Assembly (NCBI RefSeq): GCF_003932505.1
Contig: NZ_QZMU01000001.1
Location: forward strand, 2,365,001 to 2,429,000
From: Thiohalobacter thiocyanaticus
GTDB taxonomy: Bacteria; Pseudomonadota; Gammaproteobacteria; Thiohalobacterales; Thiohalobacteraceae
DNA length: 64,000 nt
Reading direction: 5' to 3'
Below the pieces are notes generated by a model that was not told the DNA's origin, ran no database searches, and saw only the letters and a program-made list of their open reading frames with translations. Made by a program: the position numbers and the translations under genes. Position 1 is the stretch's first letter; each line of letters begins with the position of its first letter. This document shows positions 11,222 to 19,308 of this stretch, piece after piece.

Positions 11222-12790
11222 ATGCTAAAGCAGCCTGGCAATAATTCTGTTGAATCGCCGCCTTGCGCGTTTATTTTTATGGAAAAGGCGGATGGCGACA
11301 GCGTTGTACCAACTCTCGATGAGGCGTTTCTCTCGGCACTAAAGGTTGCGGATCCCCAAGGGCTCACGGAAACTCGTGTTTATCGCGGTGGTATCCTCCT
11401 AGCCCGCCTCGCCTATAAGCCTGAGGTGATTACGGCTAAGCAACGTACTCAGAAAAAATCCGCTAACCCGGGATATTTGCAGATAGGCACAACGGAGGTG
11501 GCTGATAAAGACCTCTATGCTATTCTCGTCGGTGACTTTGTTGAAACATGTCTTGAGCAATGGAATACCATCGACGCCCCGCGTTTCTGGGAGCAGGTTG
11601 CATATAATTCCCTTGACGCCACAGTTGTGTCTTCGATTTCCGAGCAGGTTGCGATGTCTATCGACGGCTTGCTGCGCAAACACCCGCGCTATATCGGAGC
11701 GGTCGAGCCAGACCTGGGTAATCCATTGCATCTCGACTTGTTTGTTGAGTCGATGTTTAAGGACGCGTTCATCCGTGATGGCCGCGTCTTCGTGCGTGCG
11801 GATTTTGATGGTGAATATAATGGCTCATTCTTTGGGGCCGATGCTTTTTCACCAGGAGGCGAGGTAGTCCTACCATACGAGCATTTCGAGAATAGTGCTC
11901 CTGCTCCTCGCTTCCCGGATGCGCTAAGCGCACGCGGTCTCGTCACTGATATGCGGCTGAGAACCCGCATGGCGTTGAGTACCCACCAGAAACTCTTGTC
12001 AGCTATGAAACGGGGCGTCACCCTGAGGCAGATTTCGGTACCCTTTGAATGGGACCTTAGCCAACTTCCAGACGCGCCCGAGGAGGTGAACGTGCAGGCG
12101 CGCAAGCTCACCGAATATTTGCTCAATCCCGAGCACGAAAATGGCAATAGTAAGGCCCGATTTTTCGAAGTTGAGCTTGGCATCACTCGTGATAATTGGA
12201 GATTTCTGCATGCCCAGCTCGTTGATGGTCTCGCACATGTCGCGTACGAGGAGATCAGGTTGTCGCAGTACGGTATACGCTTTTCTGCAGAATTATCTGT
12301 GAAGGGCCTAAACGACGTGTGTGCTACGATCAAAACCGCTTGGATCGTGCGTTCCCGCGAGCGTGCATCGCTTGTTACAGCCTTTCCGGGGAAAAGGAGA
12401 GATATTGTAGAATCGCAATTAACAGAACTATATATAGTTCCAAGCGAGATACAAGGGGAAGCAAGGTGGCAGGCCATATATGATCTGGCTGATGAGGCAG
12501 GGCGACGCGCGATTGCAGTGTGTGTTCCCCGCCCTATGATTGTCGAAGGTAATGTATATATGGATGGTGAATGCGGATTGGCATTCATCGTCATTAAAGA
12601 CGGGCGACGTTCTTTTGTGCGTTGGCTGAAGAAGATGAATTATGGTGATAGACATTGGCCTTCGGGCTGGTCAATCTCGGCTCCAAGAAATGGGCAGTCT
12701 GCAGGAAGTGCAAAGGCATACGCAGACGCGTTCGTTAGGGTGCTTCGCCGAAACGGTATTGAGTGTTATGCCGAGACGCACCTTACGTAG
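11222..12790 (+). CDS. Third protein of the defence operon, with a DUF6883-like central segment
   Basis: The 522-residue soluble product has no signal peptide or membrane segment. The ATG touches the HerA stop (TAA-ATG), which implies coupled translation. Residues 1-290 are unrecognised, with charged surfaces and a stretch VFVRADFDGEYNGSFFG near 189-205. Residues about 292-392 match my memory of DUF6883: ARKLTEYLLNPEHENGNSKA, then FFEVELGITRDNW, and at the end TAWIVRSRERASLVTAFPG. That domain is found in polymorphic toxins and is suspected to be a nuclease, which is unproven. A C-terminal 130 residues follow (ending IECYAETHLT). It is not an obvious NurA, the usual HerA partner. It may be a second effector, a substrate sensor or a regulator. 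Confidence 0.65.
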   Translation: MLKQPGNNSVESPPCAFIFMEKADGDSVVPTLDEAFLSALKVADPQGLTETRVYRGGILLARLAYKPEVITAKQRTQKKSANPGYLQIGTTEVADKDLYAILVGDFVETCLEQWNTIDAPRFWEQVAYNSLDATVVSSISEQVAMSIDGLLRKHPRYIGAVEPDLGNPLHLDLFVESMFKDAFIRDGRVFVRADFDGEYNGSFFGADAFSPGGEVVLPYEHFENSAPAPRFPDALSARGLVTDMRLRTRMALSTHQKLLSAMKRGVTLRQISVPFEWDLSQLPDAPEEVNVQARKLTEYLLNPEHENGNSKARFFEVELGITRDNWRFLHAQLVDGLAHVAYEEIRLSQYGIRFSAELSVKGLNDVCATIKTAWIVRSRERASLVTAFPGKRRDIVESQLTELYIVPSEIQGEARWQAIYDLADEAGRRAIAVCVPRPMIVEGNVYMDGECGLAFIVIKDGRRSFVRWLKKMNYGDRHWPSGWSISAPRNGQSAGSAKAYADAFVRVLRRNGIECYAETHLT

Positions 12791-13157
12791 ATAATTTAAC
12801 GAATAATTGTCTTCTCCTATCAAATTGATGGGGCTTTTATGGTGGTTGATGGGCCGGCCCCGTTTCCGCGACTACCAGGTCCGTTACGAATTCGAGTCCG
12901 GGTCCAGGAAGGGCCGCTTCCCTCCACGGGGAAATGACCGTCTACGGTTCGGGCAGTTTGAGTGGGGCGAGCGGGACAGGGGGGCAAATCAGGTACATTC
13001 AAGGGGTTAATCGGTCGCAGCATTATGTCCGATTAGGGCAGCCTGGGGCTTTCGCCCCGGCGGGTCCCTGGATATGGCGCATGATGGTTGTGCTAAGGAG
13101 CTGCCGTCGCAGGTAATGTCCCACTGTCCCGCAATCCCCAGCACTTGCGCCATCGCT
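12791..13157. other. Non-coding gap between the defence operon and the DUF927 gene
   Basis: These 367 bases separate two convergent transcription units. The short frames here have no ribosome binding site and poor coding character. Visible structures are a GGGCCGGCCC palindrome near 12851 and a GGGGC-TTTC-GCCCC hairpin near 13045-13057, which could end transcription from either side although no T run follows. Confidence 0.45.
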
Positions 13158-14948
13158 TCAGTCAAACTCCTCATCATATATGTGGCCCTTAACGGCATAG
13201 TAGCGTGACCGGCGTTTCTGGCCATCTTGCATTATAACGTGCTTGCTCTTATACCGACCATCGTTCATATGCAGCAGGCCCCTGGATGACAATTCACTCG
13301 CCACGACCTGGGCATTGTGGCCCCCGCATGCCTCGGCGAATCCCTCATCGGTGAAGATGTAGAGGTCCGCCTGGCCGTTGTAGTACCCGCAGATGTCGCG
13401 GTGAGGGCTCGGGGGTCCCCCGTATGTGAGGGCGTCCCTGAAGCGCTCTCTGTGCTTCTGGATAAACCCCTTCACGGCACGAGCCCCGAGAATGGTAGAG
13501 GGGCGATTATTGGAGTCGGCCAGCCAGGCGTCCCGGACGGTCTCTATGGACTGCCTGATATCGAGTAAGTGTGGCAGGACACCATATTTTTGGGCCATTT
13601 CACCCGCGTCCAGTACCAGCGCCAGCTTGTGAATCGCGCGCCGGTGTTCGGGGGCAGAAACGCCTTCCGCGAGGCGCCCGGTTTCCCGATCGACCTGCTC
13701 GGTAATTGCCTGCTGAAGGTGGGCGGAGGTGTGGAACCGTTGGACGATTGCATGCAGAAAGGCAGGGCCGGCAGTGCCGTAATATTGCCCACAGGCCCGC
13801 TTCAGCCGGTTGGCGAACTCCGCTGGCTCCAGGCCCCGGGTCTCTTCGATAATTCCGCCTGTGATAGGGATATCCATGAAGCGAAGCTGTTGACCTGCCT
13901 TTGTCTGGCGGCGGTTTTCCTGGATCTTCTGTTGGCCGGATATCTCACCGGTGGAGAGGATCAGGTTGCGCCAGGTATGTTGTTCCTTGAGCGTGCGGTT
14001 GGCGTTCATGGCCGCCTTGCCTTGTCCACCGGCCAAGTCGTAGATGACCCGACCAAAGTCCTCGGCATCCAGTGAGCCCAATTCATCCAGTGCGAGAAGC
14101 CCGTCGTTATGGGCGGCTGCAAGTCCTTCCAGACCGTTACGGGTTGCGTTCCAGCGGTGGATGGACGTTTGGCTGGCCGCCTCGGCCGGATCCGCCCCGC
14201 AGCCCCACACGCTGGCGGCCACCTGGAGGGCCGTCGTCTTGCCGCGGCTGCTCCCGCCATAAAGGTGGAACCCGCCGCCATCCTGGTGGGCCGCCTTCAG
14301 CAGTGGAGCGGCCAGGGCCACCGTGATGGCGAAGGTGAGCAAGGGATTCCCCTCGCAGGGTGCCGCCACCTGGTCTTGCCAGGCCTCCAGGCTCCCTTTC
14401 GGGTGCAGGGTATGGGTTGAGGGGCTATGCCGCTCCGGCTGATACACGAGGGTTTCCTTGCCCTGTACGGTCACGACGTCCCCGGGCAGGAGGTAAACCA
14501 GGGCATCCTCGGGGTGATCGACCCAGCCCAGCCGGGTGACAGAGCGTAAGCGGGCCTCGGGTACGAAGGCGGAGAGGTACCGGTTCAGCTCCCGCTCCTT
14601 CCCCGGCACGATATGCAGACCTTCGCAGGCTAGTTCCTGGGCCAGGGCGGAGCCGGGTTCATGTAAACGCGGTCTCGAAATCGCGCGGCAGTGCATTTGC
14701 TTGTCACAATCCCACCAGCGGATCGAGAGACCCCAGCTGCCATTGTGATTATCACGGGTGAGGGCGTCGACCCAGATAGGCCCGGAAATCAGATAGTCCC
14801 CTTTGGTCGTACTTTGATAGACGCCAGTCTCGGTTAAGGTGAAACCGTCTGGCACTGCGAGCCCGGCCCAGGGTGGCAAGACGGTAGTGAGGTGCGGGTG
14901 TCCTTCCGTATGCTCGATTCTATCGGGTAGCGGATTTTGCATGCTCAT
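13158..14948 (-). CDS. DUF927-type replicative helicase/ATPase of the element
   Basis: The 596-residue product carries a P-loop GGSSRGKTT (231-239) and Walker B LLALDELG (284-291), followed by a sensor-like segment NLILSTGE. This arrangement, with a beta-rich N-terminal part containing RLGWV, is that of DUF927 helicases found in integrative elements, plasmids and phage satellites. There they are often fused to or used with a primase. GGGAGGG stands 8-9 bases before the ATG at 14948; a second ATG lies two codons later. Four TTAA-centred palindromes lie 56-160 bases upstream of the start. The likely role is unwinding DNA for element replication. Confidence 0.85.
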   Translation of the reverse strand: MSMQNPLPDRIEHTEGHPHLTTVLPPWAGLAVPDGFTLTETGVYQSTTKGDYLISGPIWVDALTRDNHNGSWGLSIRWWDCDKQMHCRAISRPRLHEPGSALAQELACEGLHIVPGKERELNRYLSAFVPEARLRSVTRLGWVDHPEDALVYLLPGDVVTVQGKETLVYQPERHSPSTHTLHPKGSLEAWQDQVAAPCEGNPLLTFAITVALAAPLLKAAHQDGGGFHLYGGSSRGKTTALQVAASVWGCGADPAEAASQTSIHRWNATRNGLEGLAAAHNDGLLALDELGSLDAEDFGRVIYDLAGGQGKAAMNANRTLKEQHTWRNLILSTGEISGQQKIQENRRQTKAGQQLRFMDIPITGGIIEETRGLEPAEFANRLKRACGQYYGTAGPAFLHAIVQRFHTSAHLQQAITEQVDRETGRLAEGVSAPEHRRAIHKLALVLDAGEMAQKYGVLPHLLDIRQSIETVRDAWLADSNNRPSTILGARAVKGFIQKHRERFRDALTYGGPPSPHRDICGYYNGQADLYIFTDEGFAEACGGHNAQVVASELSSRGLLHMNDGRYKSKHVIMQDGQKRRSRYYAVKGHIYDEEFD

Positions 14949-15003
14949 GCGGTGCGCCCTCCCTGGAGCCGGAAATCCAGCTCACATTGGTGGCTCGGAA
15001 TTT

Positions 15004-15110
15004 CATTAACGGGAATTCGAGGTTTCGGAACCCCGTTAACGGGGAGTGGGCAATCCCGGTGCGCCGGTGCCCCGTTAATGGGGCAGGGGAGCGGATTACC
15101 CGTTAACGCA
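15004..15110. repeat. Four palindromic GTTAAC-type iterons, possible replication origin or operator
   Basis: Repeats centred near 15007, 15037, 15076 and 15104 share a CCGTTAAYGGG core. The second is the perfect CCCCGTTAACGGGG (15031-15044), the third CCCCGTTAATGGGG (15070-15083). The first and fourth keep one good arm. Spacing is 28-39 bases. They lie in the gap between the AlpA-like gene and the DUF927 gene, which has no credible gene of its own. An origin bound by the DUF927 protein or an operator for AlpA are both possible. Confidence 0.6.
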
Positions 15111-15223
15111 GGCTCGGCCAGACAACCCTTCAGACCTGCCCAGGCTGTGAGGCTCGCCAGACAGGCATACCGGCAGGACGTGGCCCCGGCCAGGGTGTTC
15201 TTTGTATCTGAACGTTGGCTGCT

Positions 15224-15430
15224 TCATGCTCCCTTTCCCCCTTCGCTGGTGGAGTGGCGCAGCCGTGCAGTGAGATAGCCCTCCAGGTCGGCCAGCCGAT
15301 ACCGGACGGCACGTGTGCCCACCTTGATGAAGGGGATACGGGCACCGGCCCAACGGTCCCGCTCCAGGAAGGCCTTTGAGACACCCAGATAGGTGGCGGC
15401 TTGCTCGGTGGTTAACAGTTTGTGGTTCAT
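15224..15430 (-). CDS. AlpA-family DNA-binding regulator/excisionase
   Basis: The 68-residue product starts at MNHKLLTTEQAATYLGVSK, 6-7 bases after GGAG; a longer frame upstream lacks a ribosome binding site. It has the winged HTH pattern of the MerR/AlpA type (TTEQAATYLGVSKAFLERDR), then IPFIKVGTRAVRYRLADLEGYL. AlpA-like proteins in P4-type elements activate or help excision by the integrase and control element genes. The gene precedes the DUF927 gene on the same strand. Confidence 0.85.
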   Translation of the reverse strand: MNHKLLTTEQAATYLGVSKAFLERDRWAGARIPFIKVGTRAVRYRLADLEGYLTARLRHSTSEGGKGA

Positions 15431-15513
15431 GGTGTGCTCCTGTCTTTGTCGGTTGATGTTGGAAGACAGGGACAAGGGTCTGATAAAGCCCGCACGGGTA
15501 GGCGCAAGCAAAT

Positions 15514-15535
15514 AATTACTCCGTGCGGAGTAATT
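15514..15535. promoter_or_regulatory. 22-bp palindrome, possible operator
   Basis: AATTACTCCG and CGGAGTAATT are perfect inverted arms around a TG centre. The site lies about 84 bases upstream of the AlpA-like start and 33 bases past the end of the gene at 15568. A two-base loop makes a hairpin terminator unlikely, so a dimeric repressor or activator site is more plausible. Confidence 0.5.
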
Positions 15536-15567
15536 TTCAGGTCAGTGAGGGTTGCCGGGCGGCGGGA

Positions 15568-16209
15568 TTACTTGGGGAGGTAGGTGTTGATCAAGTCAGC
15601 CATGGTACGGACGCTGAAAGGGGCAAGGCCCTCTGGGAAAAGGTTGGCCTGGTGCTGCTCCAAGACGGTGGCGATCTGCCGGCCGGTGGGTTTCCCCCCG
15701 CGATCCTTGCACTGCGCCGGGTACTTGACCAGGGCGGCGACCGCCGCGCCGAGGACAGCCTGGCGTTTCTCGGCGTTCTTGAGAGCGTTGCCATGCACCG
15801 GTTTATCTTCGACAGGTTTGTGGCCCATGGCGCTAAGCAGGTCAGACGGGAGGTCCAGGCCTTTCTTCTTTGCCCAGTGCATCACCGTTTTGGCCGGAAG
15901 CTGCTTTTTCAGCATCCCCTGTTTTGGGATATCCGCCCGCTCCAGGAGGATTCGCACCTCCTGGATGCGCCGATTGAGTGCTTGGTGTTCCTCGCCATTA
16001 GGGTTAACGGGCCGCTCCGGGTCAGTTCCGCACAGCAAGTTGGCTGCTTCCAGGAGGGTCCAGAGATCGCGTCGGGCCCAGGTTTCGCAACGGTTTGCAT
16101 ACTGGGGGCCCTGGCAGCGGAAGTTCGGGTTACGTTCATGAGCGGCCTGCTGTTGCACCAATTTTTCCTGGAGCTGTTGGAGGGCTTCCGAAGGATCATA
16201 TTTGGTCAT
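15568..16209 (-). CDS. Element protein of unknown function
   Basis: The 213-residue soluble, Ala/Gln/Lys-rich product has no motif I can name. The first 50 residues are glutamine-rich and may be helical (SEALQQLQEKLVQQQAAHE). A segment WTLLEAANLLCGTDPERP resembles the start of small proteins often found beside integrases, where it may be involved in DNA binding. Its ATG overlaps the integrase stop by four bases (ATGA), so it is made together with the integrase. Function is open. Confidence 0.7.
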   Translation of the reverse strand: MTKYDPSEALQQLQEKLVQQQAAHERNPNFRCQGPQYANRCETWARRDLWTLLEAANLLCGTDPERPVNPNGEEHQALNRRIQEVRILLERADIPKQGMLKKQLPAKTVMHWAKKKGLDLPSDLLSAMGHKPVEDKPVHGNALKNAEKRQAVLGAAVAALVKYPAQCKDRGGKPTGRQIATVLEQHQANLFPEGLAPFSVRTMADLINTYLPK

Positions 16210-17501
16210 TGGGCGATCTCTTTTGCGTCCAGGGGAATGATCTCGGCTGACGGGAGCATGCCGCAGGCCTTTGCAAGATAATCGGCAATCGTTTGGGCGG
16301 GTTCCCGTAGATGCTCCGTGTCATGAATGGTATAGCCCTCAGTGACATCGTTGCTTAGCTTGTGATTAACCAGCCGTTTAATGAGATAAATATGGATGCC
16401 GAGCCCTGTCGCGCAGGTGATGAAGGTGCGCCGCAGGTCATGGAGGGTGAATTGTACCCCAGATTCCTGAGCGACCCAGCGCACCCCGACGCGCGGCTCC
16501 ACGATGGCCCCAGGGTGACCCTGGCCGGGAAAGACATAGTCCGTTTGTGCCTCAGCCTTGCGGTCACTCAGAAGCTCGTGCAGCTGGTTGGTAAGCGGCA
16601 GGGTGAGCGGGTGGCGGTTCTTGGTGTCGCGGATGGTCAGGGTCCGGTGCTCAAGGTCCACATCGGACCAGCGTAGGTTGGCTGCTTCGCTGCGCCGCAG
16701 ACCGGTGAAAAGGATGGTCATGAGATAATCGGCCACGGTGTCACCCTGGCGGGTGTGCTGTTCGTTTTTCAGCCGTTGCACAGCCTGATACCAAGCCGCC
16801 AGCTGGTGGGGTCGGATGATCGTCTGGCGCCGCTTGGAAGGGTGCCAGACGCGGGTGCGGGTCAATCGGTTGACCGGATTATCGGCCAAAATGGGCTGAC
16901 CGTCGTCGTCCTCATAATTGTCCCGGGCGAAGTTGAGCACCGCGCGCAGGGTGCGCATGGCCAAATTGGCGTAGCCGGGCCCATTGTTCTCCGTGAGCTG
17001 TTGAAAGCGTTTGGCGACCATGTCCTTGGAGATGACACGAATGGGGCGGCTCTGCCAGTCTGAGAAGGCGATTTCCATGACCCTTTGATAGTCATACAGG
17101 GTTTTGGGTTTGAGATGGGAGCGGGCCTGTCGAAAGGCCTTGAACGCCTCATGCAGGGTAATGCCGTCGAATTGGGCTTGGCGCTTCTTCTTAATGGGGT
17201 CATCGCCGCCGGCAATTTCTCCTAAGAGGGTCTGCGCCGCCCGACGGGCCTGCTCCACGGTCATTTCGGGATAGCGCGCGACCTTGATCCGCCGCACCTT
17301 GCCGTTGACGCGCTTCTCCACGACAAATGTTTTGGTGCCGCCGGGGGTGAGCCGGATGGCGAAACCTTTGAGTTCGGTATCGCGGACGAAGACCTGACCG
17401 GTTTCCGGGGCGGGGAGGCTGTCGACGATGCGTTTGGTGAGGCGTTTGCCGACCGACTGATTGGGCTTATTTGTAGACACAGTGTAGACACCTAGCTTCA
17501 A
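16206..17501 (-). CDS. int: Tyrosine integrase of the tRNA-Thr element
   Basis: The 431-residue product has an N-terminal Arm-binding type domain (LKGFAIRLTPGGTKTFVVEKR), a core-binding domain and a catalytic domain. Catalytic residues visible are R269 (TGLRRSE), H354 and R357 (HDLRRTF), H380 (LVNHK) and the tyrosine Y390 (EGY). The family is the P4-like integrases that target tRNA 3' ends. The listed start is TTG; a GTG a few codons downstream is an alternative. The gene lies about 110 bases from the right repeat and points into the element, followed by a coupled small gene. It should be active as no residue is missing. Confidence 0.93.
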   Translation of the reverse strand: MKLGVYTVSTNKPNQSVGKRLTKRIVDSLPAPETGQVFVRDTELKGFAIRLTPGGTKTFVVEKRVNGKVRRIKVARYPEMTVEQARRAAQTLLGEIAGGDDPIKKKRQAQFDGITLHEAFKAFRQARSHLKPKTLYDYQRVMEIAFSDWQSRPIRVISKDMVAKRFQQLTENNGPGYANLAMRTLRAVLNFARDNYEDDDGQPILADNPVNRLTRTRVWHPSKRRQTIIRPHQLAAWYQAVQRLKNEQHTRQGDTVADYLMTILFTGLRRSEAANLRWSDVDLEHRTLTIRDTKNRHPLTLPLTNQLHELLSDRKAEAQTDYVFPGQGHPGAIVEPRVGVRWVAQESGVQFTLHDLRRTFITCATGLGIHIYLIKRLVNHKLSNDVTEGYTIHDTEHLREPAQTIADYLAKACGMLPSAEIIPLDAKEIAQ

Positions 17502-17609
17502 GTCACTGCGCAGAGCCTACCCGGCCTTCAAACAGGCGTCAATATAACTTGCTGTCTATGATGGGAAAATAAGGCTTCTTCAAGTTCCTGCATGCGCCTG
17601 GTGCGTCGC

Positions 17610-17654
17610 TTTGTAATCAGTAGGTTGGGAGTTCGAGTCTCTCTGCCGGCACCA
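17610..17654 (+). repeat. attR: right copy of the 45-bp direct repeat
   Basis: The last 45 bases of the tRNA-Thr gene, anticodon loop to CCA, are repeated exactly. The upstream half of a tRNA is missing, so this is not a gene. It marks the right end of the element. Confidence 0.93.
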
Positions 17655-17759
17655 AAAAAAAGCAAGAGAAGAACCCCGCCACCTGGCTGGGGGGCAAAAC
17701 CGGCATTTGCCGGACCACAATGCAGGTTAGAGGTATCTGCCTTCTACGGATCGCGTGTT

Positions 17760-18527
17760 TTACGCAGTCTTCGCTTTGACTGGTGTAGCTAGATTGGGGC
17801 GACGACGAAAGGGGGAACTTACTCCTCGACCAATAGCAAGCAAGCCCAGTCCTCCCGAAACTATAAGGTAAATACCAGCAGGCACAGGTACTGTTGCGAT
17901 ATCGCCGTCCATTACTGCCCAGGCATAGTGTTCGCTGGGCTCGTAATACATGCGCTGGCCGCCCACAATATTGCTGAATCCCCAACTGTAATAGGCCAAG
18001 TCGGGCACAGTATTGTTCGTCCAGTAATAGTACTCGTAAAGATTGGTAAACACGCCTATGTTCTGCAGCCCATAATCGCCTTCATTGCGGATATTGCCGT
18101 CCGTGTCGTAGAAACTGCTATTTTGCAGATTCGCCAGGAACATATACGATAACTCGTTATTGGGGCTGGTGATGTTGTAACCCACGTCGGTGGAACCATC
18201 GAAACTGAGATCTCGAATATATTCGACATCATTGACCGGAAGAGCCTGCGGCAGACGCCAGTCCGTGGAGCCACCGAACTCCAGTTTGGAAGCCCAGTCG
18301 TAGGCCTGCTGCCAATTCATGCGCCCGTCCCCGTGTGTCGTGCTGATGGTATCAACGTAGCCGGACGTATAAGCGTAGTTGGCGTCTGCTAACCAGGTGA
18401 TGTTCAGATCCGTATCGTAATAGGCTTGGCCGCCCAGGCGTGATACCAGTGCGCCCTGAGCGCTTGAGAGAGCGAGGAGTGTCAGCAGTCCGACGCAAAA
18501 GGTCATGGTTGTGTGCGGTTTTGTCAT
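17760..18527 (-). CDS. DUF1566-like secreted protein with a VPxPA C-terminal anchor
   Basis: The 255-residue product starts at MTKPHTTMTFCVGLLTLLAL with a signal peptide; AGGGG lies about 10 bases before the ATG. An upstream start would add 23 residues that would hide the signal peptide. The body has aromatic-rich segments LNITWLADANYAY, WRLPQALPVNDVEYI and YYYWTNNTV that resemble the DUF1566/Lcl fold, a lectin-like C-type domain. The tail VPVPAGIYLIVSGGLGLLAIG followed by FRRRP is a VPxPA variant of the PEP-CTERM signal. The gene sits right after attR and ends about 100 bases from it. A surface role is inferred. Confidence 0.8.
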   Translation of the reverse strand: MTKPHTTMTFCVGLLTLLALSSAQGALVSRLGGQAYYDTDLNITWLADANYAYTSGYVDTISTTHGDGRMNWQQAYDWASKLEFGGSTDWRLPQALPVNDVEYIRDLSFDGSTDVGYNITSPNNELSYMFLANLQNSSFYDTDGNIRNEGDYGLQNIGVFTNLYEYYYWTNNTVPDLAYYSWGFSNIVGGQRMYYEPSEHYAWAVMDGDIATVPVPAGIYLIVSGGLGLLAIGRGVSSPFRRRPNLATPVKAKTA

Positions 18528-18699
18528 TTGGACCCCTGTATTGAGTAGTGAATTATATATCAGCCAAACTCTAGCAAAATCAAGGCCACATAACAAAATA
18601 ATAGAGATAACATTGACTTGTTTGGTTTCTCAGTTTTCAAGGGAGAGCCAAACCGTAAACATTGCCGACACAGAGTCACACGGTTTTCCACGGCGCCAG

Positions 18700-19165
18700 G
18701 CAGGTTGAGGTTGAGTGGCCGGGCAGGCGCTTGCCGTCGTCGTAGGTGGATTGGTCATGTTCCCTGAGACGTTGCACGGATGACATACCAAGCGGACAAC
18801 TGATGGCGCTTGATGACCGTGCGACGGCGTTCGTCCCGGTTCCAGACCCGGGTGCGGCTCAGGCGATGGATCGGGTTCTCGGCGATCAGATGTTCGCCTT
18901 TGGTCTTTTCATATTGGGCAATGGCGCAGTTCAACAGGGCCTGCAGGAATCGCAGGGCGAGGTTGGCATTGGCCGGCCCGGAGGTCTCGGTCAGCTTGGT
19001 CTGCTGGCGTGCGACCATATCCTTGGTGATCTCGGTGATGGGTTTGTGCGTCCAGTCGGGGAACCACGTTCCAGAAAACACTCATAGTCATAGGAGTGCG
19101 CGGCTTGGGGTCTTGCGCACCTGTTTGAATTCGGTGAAAACCTCGGCCAGTGTATAGATCCAATG
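18700..19165 (-). pseudogene. Remnant of a second tyrosine integrase
   Basis: The longest open piece (18755-19081, 108 codons) reads DWTHKPITEITKDMVARQ and IHRLSRTRVWNRDERRRT. It matches the core-binding domain of the intact integrase at 16206-17501 (ISKDMVAKRFQQLTE, NRLTRTRVWHPSKRR). Upstream, another frame continues with an Arm-proximal segment (IYTLAEVFTEFKQVRK), and downstream the match shifts frame again (VQRLREHDQSTYDDGK). There are at least two frameshifts. The N-terminus and the whole catalytic domain are gone. It marks an older element in the same place. Confidence 0.85.
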
Positions 19166-19308
19166 CTTAGTCAAGCAGGCGGCTCGTCTGATTTACTGGC
19201 ATATGATTTGCATTTTTCTGAAAGCGTCAAAATGAAGTCCGCTCCAGTCCATAAAAACAATTCGGTATTTTGGCCTGGAATCAAGAATGATGATAGGAGC
19301 TGTTAATC

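Larger units (their letters stand above)
7969..17654. mobile_element. Integrative element in tRNA-Thr carrying a SIR2-HerA-type defence operon
   Basis: The element is bounded by 45-bp direct repeats. It contains, from right to left on the minus strand, a tyrosine integrase next to the right repeat, a small unknown gene, an AlpA-like regulator and a DUF927-type helicase. On the plus strand at the left end is a three-gene defence operon. No capsid, portal, conjugation or relaxase gene is visible, so it is a small integrative or satellite-like island that probably depends on helpers to move. The left half (8.0-12.8 kb) is visibly poorer in GC than the flanking core genes, as expected for transferred DNA. 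Confidence 0.92.

Noticed and set aside
11222-12790. NurA nuclease as HerA partner
   Set aside because: I cannot find the NurA-type N-terminal aspartate motif or its usual length. It cannot be excluded without a profile search.
12807-13010. Short frame between the defence operon and the DUF927 gene
   Set aside because: It lacks a ribosome binding site, is charged and without pattern, and an overlapping frame on the other strand is equally long.
17600-17654. A second tRNA-Thr gene
   Set aside because: Only the 3' 45 bases are present; acceptor 5' strand and D arm are missing. It is the attachment-site duplicate.
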